From: Caenimonas sp. SL110
GTDB taxonomy: Bacteria > Pseudomonadota > Gammaproteobacteria > Burkholderiales > Burkholderiaceae_C
NCBI RefSeq assembly: GCF_001044395.1
Contig: NZ_JANU01000003.1
Location: 1-64,000 of the forward strand
Direction of reading: 5' to 3'
DNA length: 64,000 bases
The position numbers and the translations under genes are program-made. Positions 1-7,845 of this stretch are shown piece by piece. Each line of letters opens with the position of its first letter. The stretch's first letter is position 1. The notes under the pieces are model-generated. The model searched no databases. It saw nothing but the letters and a program-made list of their open reading frames with translations, and had not been told where the DNA came from.

Positions 1-62
1 CGCCTGTTCGCGAGCGAGGCACGCCTGTTCGCGAGCGAGGCACGCCTGTTTCCGAGCGAGCC
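1..62. repeat. 21-bp tandem repeat, about three copies
   Basis: Two identical 21-bp units (1-21 and 22-42, beginning CGCCTGTTCGCG) are followed by a degenerate third (43-62). The array runs to the window edge, so more copies may lie to the left. I see no protein signal in it. Confidence 0.9.
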
Positions 63-434
63 GCGAGTTCACCGCAAGACCCAGTCTCAGACGCGCCCCG
101 CGCACCCAGGCGCAGAAGGCGGCGTCCGCCCCAGCCCTGACAGGGAGCGCAGTCATTGCGGACCGTGAATGGCTGTCATGCCGGACTCGATCCGGCATCC
201 ACCGCGAAGCGGAGACTGCGCCTGATCAGGCATGGATTGCGGGTCGAGCCCGCAATGACAGAAAGAACTCGCTGTCATGCCGGACTTGATCCGGCATCCA
301 CCACGAAGCAGAGACTGCGCCTGATCAGGCATGGATTGCGGATCAAGTCCGCAATGACAGCCGGTTTGGGTCCGCAATGACAGCCGGTTTGGAATCTGCA
401 ATGACAGCCAATTTCAGTCCAGCGTGACATCCAT
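63..434. repeat. Gene-free stretch with two family A repeats and remnants
   Basis: This gene-free stretch lies downstream of the thioesterase gene. Two full copies of the family A element occur at about 173-261 and 272-360. Each has a TGTCATGCCGG..CCGGCAT hairpin, a variable middle and a GATTGCGG..CCGCAATGACAG hairpin. Two shortened tails follow (361-412), each ending in GCAATGACAGC. Short ORFs here only translate the repeat and recur wherever the element occurs, so I do not call genes. Positions 63-170 hold nothing I recognise. Confidence 0.85.
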
Positions 435-923
435 TCAGGAAACGATGTACGCCCCTGCCCCGGTCGACATCAGCGTCCCGTCAGCCCCATAGAACTCCAT
501 GCGAGTCGATGCCACACGCGAGCCCACGCGCATCACTTCGGCCCGCAATTCAAAACTTTCGCCCAGCGCGGGCCGCAGGTAATCGATGCGCAGGTCGATG
601 GTCCCGAGCTTGCCGAATCGATGCAGGCGTTGCTCCGGCGTTTCGTCCATGTGCCGCGCGCCGACGGCGGCCAGCACCGCGAGACCACCCAATGCGTCCA
701 GCGCAGCGCTGATCACCCCACCATGCAACCGCGCATGCGAAAAGTGACCGACCAGTTCGGGCTTCATCACGATGCGGCCAATCACCTGCTCGGGTTTCAG
801 GCTGGTGATCTTCAAGCCCAGGACGCGGTTGAACACGATCTTGTTCTCGAAAATGTCCTTCAACCCATCAATGAACTCAGGTTCGAACTCGATCGGCTTG
901 TTGGTGCTGGGTTTGCTCTTCAT
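435..923 (-). CDS. PaaI-type hotdog thioesterase
   Basis: A 162-residue single-domain hotdog protein, the normal size for PaaI/YbgC-like acyl-CoA thioesterases. The HGGVISAALDALGG stretch carries the His-Gly-Gly and Asp expected on the central helix. The chosen ATG at 923 overlaps the TGA of the upstream dehydrogenase (ATGA), and the sequence before it does not look like a hotdog fold. It is the last gene of the acyl-CoA operon and probably frees CoA from stalled intermediates. The substrate cannot be read from sequence. Confidence 0.85.
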   Translation of the reverse strand: MKSKPSTNKPIEFEPEFIDGLKDIFENKIVFNRVLGLKITSLKPEQVIGRIVMKPELVGHFSHARLHGGVISAALDALGGLAVLAAVGARHMDETPEQRLHRFGKLGTIDLRIDYLRPALGESFELRAEVMRVGSRVASTRMEFYGADGTLMSTGAGAYIVS

Positions 924-2074
924 AGGCCAAATTGTCGCGCTGCGAGGTCCTTCATCACTTCCTGCGCGCCGCCGCCGATCATCATCACCTTGACTTCGCG
1001 GTAGATGCGCTCGCTCTTCGTGCCGCGCATGAATCCCATGCCGCCCAGGATCTGCACGGCCTGGTCGGCGCAGAACTGCATGGTTTGCGTGGAATGATTC
1101 TTGAGCATGCACACCTGCGCCACGCAATCAGCGTCGGATTCGAGCTTGCCGTCGTCGGCCATCTGCGTCACCTCGCGCAGCCACGCACGGGTCGAAGCAA
1201 TGCGCATCTGCATGTCCACGAGCGCGTGGCGGATCACCTGTTTCTCGACCAGCGCGTTGCCAAAGGTCTGCCGCTGGCGGGCCCAGTCCAGCGCCTCGTC
1301 GTAGCAGGCCTGCGCAAAGCCCAGCGCCATCGCCGACATGCCCAGCCGCTCGCCATTGAAGTTGGTCATGATGATCCGAAAGCCGCTGCCCGCTTCGCCC
1401 AGCAGGTTGCGAGACGGCACGCGCACACCGTCCATGCGCAGGTGCGCAGTGTCCGAACACCACCAGCCCATCTTGTCCAGGCGCGTGCGCGAAAGCCCCG
1501 CTGCGTCGCCCGGCACGACGATGAGCGAGAGGCCGCTGGCGCCCTTGCTTTCGCCGGTTCGCACCGCCATCGTGATCCAGTCGGCCCGCATGCCCGAGGT
1601 GATGAACACCTTCTCGCCGTGAATGACCCACTCGTCGCCGTCCCGTCGCGCTGTCGTGCGCAAGCTCGCCACATCGGAGCCGGCACCCGGCTCGGTGATG
1701 GCGAGCGCAGCGATCCTGTCGCCTGCCAGAACCGGCCCAATCACCTCCTGCTGCAACGCGTCGCAACCGTAGCGCAGCACCGGCGGCAGGCCGATGTTGA
1801 GCGAGAACAGGCTTGCGAGCAGTCCGCCGCTGCCGCTGTACCGGGCCATGGTTTCGGAGACCGCATTGCGCAAGGCATAGGGCGCTGGCGTACCACCCAG
1901 CGCCTCTGGATAACCCATGCCCAGCAAGCCCATCGCCGCCGCTTCACGGTACAACTCGCGCGGAAATTCGCCCGCCTCGTCCCATTTCGAAATGTGTGGC
2001 GCGATGCGGTCGAGCGTGAATCGGCGCACCGAATCGGTCAGCGCTTCAAGGTCGCTGGCTTCCTCGCTGGTCAC
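920..2074 (-). CDS. Acyl-CoA dehydrogenase
   Basis: A 384-residue flavoprotein of the acyl-CoA dehydrogenase family with all three domains. The FAD/substrate motifs ITEPGAGSDVAS and IHGEKVFITSG are present. The C-terminal position that is YEGT in medium-chain enzymes reads MIGGGAQEV, so the base is probably supplied from helix G as in isovaleryl- and long-chain-type enzymes. The GTG at 2074 overlaps the carboxylase stop (GTGA). An upstream in-frame start at 2155 would run into the carboxylase gene and adds no conserved sequence. It is likely one of two dehydrogenases acting on successive acyl-CoAs in this operon. Confidence 0.88.
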   Translation of the reverse strand: MTSEEASDLEALTDSVRRFTLDRIAPHISKWDEAGEFPRELYREAAAMGLLGMGYPEALGGTPAPYALRNAVSETMARYSGSGGLLASLFSLNIGLPPVLRYGCDALQQEVIGPVLAGDRIAALAITEPGAGSDVASLRTTARRDGDEWVIHGEKVFITSGMRADWITMAVRTGESKGASGLSLIVVPGDAAGLSRTRLDKMGWWCSDTAHLRMDGVRVPSRNLLGEAGSGFRIIMTNFNGERLGMSAMALGFAQACYDEALDWARQRQTFGNALVEKQVIRHALVDMQMRIASTRAWLREVTQMADDGKLESDADCVAQVCMLKNHSTQTMQFCADQAVQILGGMGFMRGTKSERIYREVKVMMIGGGAQEVMKDLAARQFGL

Positions 2075-3951
2075 GACGCGGCCTCGAAACTCACCAGCAA
2101 CTGCGACGTGCCCGCCTGCTGGCCGGGCTCCACATGCACAGCCTTGACGACGCAATCCCTGGAAGCCGCCAGCGCATGCTCCAGCTTCATCGACTCCACA
2201 ATGACCAAGGTGTCGCCGCGCGAAACGCTCATGCCCGCCTGCGCCTTCACCGCCACAACCTTGCCGTTGAAGGGCGCGCGCAATTCGAGCGCGGCCGCCC
2301 TGCGACCCCCGCGATTGGAAGGCTCGAACGAGGCGTCTTCCACCACCAGATCGACCGCACCGGCCTGCACGTGCCAGCCACCCCCGGCCAGCGCAACCGC
2401 CGACACGCGCATGGGCCGCTCGCCATGCTGCGCCGGTGGCAGTTCGGCCACTTCACCACGATGACGAAATCGCACAGGACGCGGGAAAGGACACGCGAGC
2501 GAAGACGCCGAACCCGCGAACTGCGCCGCACGAAATGCCTCGGCCACCACCGCGCGCTCCTGGGCGGCCAGTTGCTCGCGCAGTTCGCTGGCGTGTTCTT
2601 CGAGAAACGGAATCAATGCGTGACCGGAGCGAAAGACTTCATGACGCAGGCACGCAGCAAGCAGGCGCCGGTTCGTGGGCACGCCCAGGATTTCGAGACG
2701 GTCGAGCGCGTTGGCAAGTTGGTCGATGGCGCCTTCGCGCGTCGGTGCATGGGCGATGAGTTTGCCGAGCATGGAGTCGTAGTGAGGGGTGATCTCCATG
2801 CCTTTGAAGATGGCGTGATCGAAGCGCGTGCCTCCACCCCAGCCCTCCCCCAAGGGAGGAGGGAGAAAATGCGAGACCGTGCCGGTGCGAGGGACAAAGT
2901 TTTCGTCTTCGGCGCAGATGCGCACTTCAATCGCATGGCCCTGCAGCTTCACCTGGTAGTGCTTGAGCGGCAGCGGCTCACCCTGCGCGACGCGCAGTTG
3001 CCACTCGACCAGATCGAGGCCCGTCACCGCTTCGGTCACCGGGTGTTCAACCTGCAGGCGCGTATTCATTTCCATCAGGAAAAATTCGGACGCACCGGTT
3101 TCTGCCGACGTCTCCACCAGAAACTCCACCGTGCCCGCGCCCACATAGCCTGCCGACTGTGCAAGCTCTGCGGCACTGCGGCTCATGCGTTCGCGCATGG
3201 GCGCATCGACTGCGGGACTGGGCGATTCCTCGATCAATTTCTGGTGCCTGCGCTGCACCGAACAATCGCGCTCGCCCAGCGTGATGCAGTTGCCGTGCGT
3301 ATCGGCAAACACCTGCAACTCCACATGACGCGGCCGCAGCAATGCGCGCTCCAGCAGCAATTCGCCGGAGCCGAATGCGGCCTGCGCTTCGGAACGCGCG
3401 CTTTGAATGGCCGCCAGCAACTGCGAAGGCTGCGTCACCAGCCGCATGCCGCGACCGCCTCCGCCTGCAGCGGCTTTCACCATCAACGGATAGCCGATAG
3501 CCGTCGCTTCCGCTTCAAGACGTTCATCGGACTGGTCTTGCCCGAAGTAGCCGGGCAGGCAGGGCACGCCCCTTGTCTGCGCGAGCTGCTTGGCTGACGA
3601 CTTGCTGCCCAGCGCGCGAATCGCCGCCGGCGGCGGTCCCACCCAGACCAGGCCTGCGTCGATCACGGCTTGCGCGAAGTCCGCGTTCTCGCTCAAAAAG
3701 CCATAACCGGGATGCACGGCATCGGCGCCGCTCGCCTTTGCCGCATCGATGATCCTGTCGATGCGCAAGTACGAATCGGCCGATGCGTTGCCCCCCAGCG
3801 CAATCGACTGCGTGGCTTCGCGCACATGCAAGGCATGAGCGTCTGCATCGGAGTACACCGCGACGGTCTGCAGGCCCAGACGATGCGCAGTGCGAATGAT
3901 GCGCCGCGCGATTTCGCCGCGATTGGCGATGAGCAGTTTGTTGAATTTCAC
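2071..3951 (-). CDS. Acyl-CoA carboxylase alpha subunit (biotin carboxylase plus biotin carrier)
   Basis: A 626-residue ATP-dependent biotin carboxylase fused to a biotin carrier domain, as in methylcrotonyl-, propionyl- and geranyl-CoA carboxylases. It begins with the typical FNKLLIANRGEIA, has the glycine-rich ATP loop AAAGGGGRGMR and the catalytic segment EMNTRLQVEHPVTE. The biotinyl lysine is about residue 589 in ESMKLEH; Ser replaces the common Ala. The GTG start overlaps the preceding dehydrogenase stop. Residues about 362-372 (PPPLGEGWGGG) are an in-frame family B repeat at a loop just before the HYDSMLGKL segment. The partner carboxyltransferase is at 5300-6958. Whether the substrate is geranyl-CoA or 3-methylcrotonyl-CoA is unresolved. 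Confidence 0.9.
   Translation of the reverse strand: MKFNKLLIANRGEIARRIIRTAHRLGLQTVAVYSDADAHALHVREATQSIALGGNASADSYLRIDRIIDAAKASGADAVHPGYGFLSENADFAQAVIDAGLVWVGPPPAAIRALGSKSSAKQLAQTRGVPCLPGYFGQDQSDERLEAEATAIGYPLMVKAAAGGGGRGMRLVTQPSQLLAAIQSARSEAQAAFGSGELLLERALLRPRHVELQVFADTHGNCITLGERDCSVQRRHQKLIEESPSPAVDAPMRERMSRSAAELAQSAGYVGAGTVEFLVETSAETGASEFFLMEMNTRLQVEHPVTEAVTGLDLVEWQLRVAQGEPLPLKHYQVKLQGHAIEVRICAEDENFVPRTGTVSHFLPPPLGEGWGGGTRFDHAIFKGMEITPHYDSMLGKLIAHAPTREGAIDQLANALDRLEILGVPTNRRLLAACLRHEVFRSGHALIPFLEEHASELREQLAAQERAVVAEAFRAAQFAGSASSLACPFPRPVRFRHRGEVAELPPAQHGERPMRVSAVALAGGGWHVQAGAVDLVVEDASFEPSNRGGRRAAALELRAPFNGKVVAVKAQAGMSVSRGDTLVIVESMKLEHALAASRDCVVKAVHVEPGQQAGTSQLLVSFEAAS
2834..2864. repeat. 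Family B palindrome inside the biotin carboxylase gene
   Basis: The plus strand reads ccaccccag then CCCTCCCccaaGGGAGG, an imperfect copy of the reverse orientation of the repeat seen intergenically at 23009-23044. It lies inside the coding sequence, keeps the frame and is translated as PPPLGEGWGGG. Confidence 0.75.
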
Positions 3952-5129
3952 TGGGGACGCGGCTTCTTGGCGACGCCCATGATTCGCGCGAGGATGCCCA
4001 GCATCACTTCATCCGCGCCGCCTCCGATGGAGCCCAGGCGTCCGTCGCGGAACATGCGGGAAACCTTGTTTTCCCATGTGTAGCCCATGCCGCCCCAAAA
4101 CTGCAGGCAACCGTCGGGCACGATGCGATTGAGCCGCCCCGCTTTCAGCTTGGCCATCGAGGCGAGTTCCAGCACATCCTCACCCGCCACGTACAACTCG
4201 CCCGCACGATAGGTGAGCGCGCGAAGGCTCTCCACTTCGGTCTTCATCTCGGCCAGCTTGAACTGCACCCACTGCTGGTCGGCCAGGGTCGCTCCAAACA
4301 GCTTGCGCTCTTGCGCCCATTCGATCGTCCACTGGATGCAGTTGGTGAGCGACTGCAGGCAACTCGCCGCGGCCCACAGGCGCTCTTCCTGGAACTGCTG
4401 CATCTGGTAGATGAAGCCCTGGCCTTCGGTGCCGATGAGGTTGCGCTGCGGCACGCGCACTTCGTCGAAGTAGATGAGGCCGGTGTCCGACGAGTTCATG
4501 CCGATCTTGCGGATCTTCTGCGCGACCGATATGCCCTTGGTGAGCTTGCCGTTGGGTCCATCGCGCATGGGCACGATCACAAGCGATTTGTTCTTGTGCA
4601 CCGGGCCCTCGCCGGTGTTGACCAGCATGCACATCCAGTCGGCCTGCAAGCTGTTGGTGATCCACATCTTTTGCCCGGTGATGAGGTAGTCATCGCCGTC
4701 CTTGACCGCGCGGCTCTTGATGCCCGCGACATCGCTTCCCGCGCCCGGCTCGCTCACGCCGATGCATGCAACCATGTCACCCGCAATCGCAGGCGCGAGA
4801 AACTCCTTGCGCAGTTCGTCGCTGCCGAAGCGCGCAAGCGCTGGCGTTGCCATGTCGGTCTGCACGCCAATCGCCATCGGCACGCCCCCGCATTCGATGT
4901 GCCCAAGCGATTCGGCCATCGCCATCGCATAGGAATAATCCAGGCCCGCGCCGCCATAGGCCTCGGGCTTGGTCAGACCCAGCAGGCCCAGGTCTCCCAG
5001 GCGCTTGAAGACCTGGTGCGCGGGGAAGATTTCGGCTGCTTCCCATTCATCGACATGCGGATTGATTTCCTCGTCGATAAACCGCTTGAGGGTTTTCTGG
5101 ATCTCGTGATGCTCGTGCGTGAATTTCAT
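3948..5129 (-). CDS. Acyl-CoA dehydrogenase, citronellyl-CoA dehydrogenase-like
   Basis: A 393-residue acyl-CoA dehydrogenase starting MKFTHEHHEIQKTL. The ATG at 5129 has a GGAGACC ribosome site; longer in-frame starts run into the upstream family A repeat. It shows VSEPGAGSDVAGI, ITGQKMWITNS and QERKLFG. The C-terminal segment is SIGGGADEVM instead of YEGT, so the base is probably on helix G. The N-terminal half (INPHVDEWE, LGLLGLTKPEAYGG, GLDYSYAMAMAE) resembles AtuD-type citronellyl-CoA dehydrogenases by eye. Together with a two-subunit carboxylase and a PECR-like SDR this suggests acyclic terpenoid or methyl-branched acyl-CoA breakdown. A search against AtuD, LiuA and ACADL would settle the family. 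Confidence 0.85.
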   Translation of the reverse strand: MKFTHEHHEIQKTLKRFIDEEINPHVDEWEAAEIFPAHQVFKRLGDLGLLGLTKPEAYGGAGLDYSYAMAMAESLGHIECGGVPMAIGVQTDMATPALARFGSDELRKEFLAPAIAGDMVACIGVSEPGAGSDVAGIKSRAVKDGDDYLITGQKMWITNSLQADWMCMLVNTGEGPVHKNKSLVIVPMRDGPNGKLTKGISVAQKIRKIGMNSSDTGLIYFDEVRVPQRNLIGTEGQGFIYQMQQFQEERLWAAASCLQSLTNCIQWTIEWAQERKLFGATLADQQWVQFKLAEMKTEVESLRALTYRAGELYVAGEDVLELASMAKLKAGRLNRIVPDGCLQFWGGMGYTWENKVSRMFRDGRLGSIGGGADEVMLGILARIMGVAKKPRPQ

Positions 5130-5170
5130 TCCAGGTCTCCGTTGTTCTTTCGTTGGCTGTCCTACCCCGG

Positions 5171-5258
5171 CTGTCATTGCGGACTTGATCCGCAATCCAT
5201 CTCTGCTCGGGCGCCGCGTCCGCTTCGCGGTGGATGCCGGATCGAGTCCGGCATGACA
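5171..5258. repeat. Family A two-hairpin repeat
   Basis: A full copy in reverse orientation (TGTCATTGCGG..CCGCAATCC, then GGATGCCGG..CCGGCATGACA) fills most of the 170-bp gap between the carboxyltransferase stop and the dehydrogenase start. It could attenuate or stabilise the transcript at this point in the operon. Confidence 0.85.
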
Positions 5259-5299
5259 ACCCTAAACGAGGCACGCTTGACGTGCGACGCTTGCCAGCC

Positions 5300-6958
5300 T
5301 CACATCCGCGCCACCCCAAACTGCATCGGCCGCAACTTCTTCACTTGCGCTTCGGCACACATCGCCAGACACTGCGCCAGCACGTCCCGCGTATCGCGTG
5401 GATCGATCACGCCGTCGTCCAGCAGCAGCGCGGACGTATGGAACGCATCGGACTGCGACTCGAAGATCGCCACGATCTGGTCGAACTGCGCTTTCGATTT
5501 TTCCGGGTCCGGTTCAATCCCTTTGCGAACGAGCGCGGCCTCGGTGACGATCTGCATGGTGCGCGCCGCCTGTTCGCCGCCCATCACCGCCGTCTTCGCG
5601 CCCGGCCAGCTAAAGAGAAATCTCGGCGCATAGCCGCGTCCGCACATCCCGTAGTTGCCTGCGCCGAACGACGCGCCACACTGGATCGTGATCTGGGGCA
5701 CATTCGCGTTGGTCACGGCCTGGATCATCTTGCTGCCATGCTTGATCATCCCGCCCTGCTCGCTTTCCTTGCCGACCATGTAGCCGGTCGTGTTCTGCAG
5801 GTAGATGATCGGGTGGCCCAGCTGGCACATCCACTGGATGAAGTGCGCTGCCTTGTTGGCGCCAGCGACATCGATGGGGCCGTTGTTGGTGATGATGCCG
5901 ACGCCGCGGCCTTCGATACGCGCCTGCACGCAGACGGTGGCCGCGCCGTAGAGCGGCTTGAATTCGAGCAGCTGCGATCCGTCAACGATGCGCGCGATGA
6001 CTTCACGCATGTCGATGGGTTCGCGCAGGTTGACGGGCATGAGGGTGAGGAGTTCTTCCTTGTCGAACAGGGGCATGCCCCCACACCAACCCTCCCCCAG
6101 CGGGGGAGAGAGAAAGTCAGGTCCCATCCCCCGCTGGGGGAGGGCCAGGGTGGGGGCTAGCTGCGCCACGATTTCACGCGCAATACCGAGTGCCTCACGG
6201 TCATCCTCGGCCAGATACTCCCCCAGCCCCGACACCGAGGTGTGCATCTCGGCGCCGCCCAGCTCCTCCTCGGTTGCAGCCTCCCCTGTCGCTGCCATCA
6301 GCAGCGGCGGCCCCGCAAGAAACGCACGCGAGCGATTGCGAACCATCACCACCACGTCCGACAGCCCCGGCATGTACGCACCGCCTGCAGTACCCGACCC
6401 ATGCTGCACGGTGATGACGGGAATGCCCGCAGCAGACAGCCGCGCGAGGTTGCGAAACAGCGCGCCGCCCTGCACAAAACCTTCGACGCGATAGCGCATC
6501 AGGTTGGCGCCCGCGCTTTCCACCAGGTGCACGAAGGGCAGCTTGTTTTCCAGTGCGATCTCCTGCACGCGCAAGATCTTTTCCAGCCCCATCGGCTGTA
6601 TCGCACCCGCGTCAATTCCAGAATCGCTGGCGACCACCATGCATCGAACGCCGCTCACGAAACCGATGCCCGCGACGATGCCGCCGCCGGGCACCGAGAT
6701 CGCCTGGTCCTTGATGTCATGCATGTACCCCGCCATGGTGCACAGGGGTATCCACGGCGCGCCTGCATCGAGCACCAGCGCCACGCGTTCACGCGGCAAC
6801 AACTGCCCGCGCTTGTCGAAGACCGGCTTCGATCGCGCCGAAGCCTGCGCCGAGCGCTCCTCCAGTTTGCGCAAGCGGTCCACGCGCGCAAGCATCGCCG
6901 CGCGCCGCTCCTGTGCGACAGCGCCCATCGCATTCCAGCTTGATTCGTATGCGGTCAC
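5300..6958 (-). CDS. Acyl-CoA carboxylase beta subunit (carboxyltransferase)
   Basis: A 552-residue carboxyltransferase that moves CO2 from carboxybiotin to an acyl-CoA; partner of the alpha subunit at 2071-3951. N-half landmarks are RGQLLPRERVALVLDAG, GGGIVAGIGFVSG and GSGTAGGAYMPG. C-half landmarks are REVIARIVDGS, GIITNNGPIDV and QCGASFGAGNYGMCGRG. The GTG at 6958 overlaps the SDR stop (GTGA). About 27-30 residues near 267-293 (LAPTLALPQRG to PPLGEGWCGG) are encoded by two family B repeat copies at the linker between the halves and are absent from this position in the family as I know it. The subtype is probably geranyl- or methylcrotonyl-CoA carboxylase. Confidence 0.9.
   Translation of the reverse strand: MTAYESSWNAMGAVAQERRAAMLARVDRLRKLEERSAQASARSKPVFDKRGQLLPRERVALVLDAGAPWIPLCTMAGYMHDIKDQAISVPGGGIVAGIGFVSGVRCMVVASDSGIDAGAIQPMGLEKILRVQEIALENKLPFVHLVESAGANLMRYRVEGFVQGGALFRNLARLSAAGIPVITVQHGSGTAGGAYMPGLSDVVVMVRNRSRAFLAGPPLLMAATGEAATEEELGGAEMHTSVSGLGEYLAEDDREALGIAREIVAQLAPTLALPQRGMGPDFLSPPLGEGWCGGMPLFDKEELLTLMPVNLREPIDMREVIARIVDGSQLLEFKPLYGAATVCVQARIEGRGVGIITNNGPIDVAGANKAAHFIQWMCQLGHPIIYLQNTTGYMVGKESEQGGMIKHGSKMIQAVTNANVPQITIQCGASFGAGNYGMCGRGYAPRFLFSWPGAKTAVMGGEQAARTMQIVTEAALVRKGIEPDPEKSKAQFDQIVAIFESQSDAFHTSALLLDDGVIDPRDTRDVLAQCLAMCAEAQVKKLRPMQFGVARM
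6078..6157. repeat. Pair of family B palindromes inside the carboxyltransferase gene
   Basis: Two copies in opposite orientation lie head to head in the coding region: CCCTCCCCCAGCGGGGGAG near 6090-6110 and TCCCCCGCTGGGGGAGGG near 6127-6144, with CAC..AA and CAGGGTGGGGG tails outward. The reading frame stays open across both. Confidence 0.85.
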
Positions 6959-7845
6959 TTCTGGAACACCTTTGGCACTGTCGCGCGATGAAATCCATTG
7001 AACGGGCGGATGGCCTCGCGCTGCATCGCGCTGTCATCGGGCATCTGCATCGGCCAGCCCTGGCGAACCTGCGGCCTCGCGCCGTCGACACGCATGGTCG
7101 CGCCGCTGATGAACGATGCAGCCGGACTGAGCAGGAACACCACCATCGCCGACGTCTCGGCCTCGGTGCCGAACCGGCCCAGCGGCACCGTCTTGCTCAT
7201 CTCGCGCAGCATGGGCCCGGCGTCCTCGGGGTAGTGATCCATGCCGCTCGATGCGATGTAGCCGGGTGCCACTGCGTTCACCCGCACGCCGCTGTGCGCC
7301 CATTCGGCGGCAGCTGTCTCCGTCAGGCTCACCATGCCGGCGCGTGCAGCCCCGCTGTGGCCCATGCTGGGCATCGAACCCCAGATGTCGGCAACGATGT
7401 TCACGATGCTGCCGCCCTGCGCCTGCATGGACTGCAGGTAGCACTCACGCGCCATCAGGAAGCCGCCGGTGAGGTTGGTTGCGATCACCGCGTCCCAGCC
7501 CTTGGCGCTGATTTTTTCCAGGGGCGTGATGTACTGGCCGCCTGCGTTGTTGACGAGGCCGTCGATCTTTCCGTGCACGGCGAGAGCGGCCGTCACTGTT
7601 GTCCTGACGGCCGCCTCATCGCGAATGTCGCACGCATGGAAACTGGCGCGGCCGCCGTCGGCCACGATCTCACTGGCCACGTCATGCAATTTCTCCAGCT
7701 TGCGGCCCACCAGCACCACATGTGCGCCCAGGGATGCCAGCTCGTGCGCAATGCAGCGGCCTATGCCCGAGCCGCCGCCGGTGACCATGACGATCTTGCT
7801 GTGGAAGATTCCCGGCGCAAAAACCGAGCGGTAGTGCTCGCTCAT
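6955..7845 (-). CDS. SDR oxidoreductase, trans-2-enoyl-CoA reductase-like (PECR type)
   Basis: A 296-residue Rossmann SDR with cofactor motif TGGGSGIG and NNAGG. The usual YxxxK is replaced by HSGAARAG, a signature shared with peroxisomal trans-2-enoyl-CoA reductase (PECR) rather than a mutation. That points to an enoyl-CoA or dienoyl-CoA substrate and fits the acyl-CoA operon. AtuG of terpenoid clusters is another possible relative. The ATG at 7845 overlaps the TetR stop, and the gene's own stop overlaps the carboxyltransferase start, so translation is probably coupled. Confidence 0.85.
   Translation of the reverse strand: MSEHYRSVFAPGIFHSKIVMVTGGGSGIGRCIAHELASLGAHVVLVGRKLEKLHDVASEIVADGGRASFHACDIRDEAAVRTTVTAALAVHGKIDGLVNNAGGQYITPLEKISAKGWDAVIATNLTGGFLMARECYLQSMQAQGGSIVNIVADIWGSMPSMGHSGAARAGMVSLTETAAAEWAHSGVRVNAVAPGYIASSGMDHYPEDAGPMLREMSKTVPLGRFGTEAETSAMVVFLLSPAASFISGATMRVDGARPQVRQGWPMQMPDDSAMQREAIRPFNGFHRATVPKVFQK

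Noticed and set aside
153..401. Short ORFs in both strands translating to CHCGLDPQSM or CHAGLDPAS peptides
   Set aside because: The same peptides recur at every family A repeat in the window; they are translations of the repeat, not genes.
173..412. Possible CRISPR array
   Set aside because: Units are about 88 bp with internal hairpins, only two or three in a row and scattered elsewhere; there are no regular spacers and no cas genes.
6955..7845. SDR active site read as mutated (no YxxxK)
   Set aside because: HSGAARAG is a family signature of PECR-like reductases, so it is not a defect.
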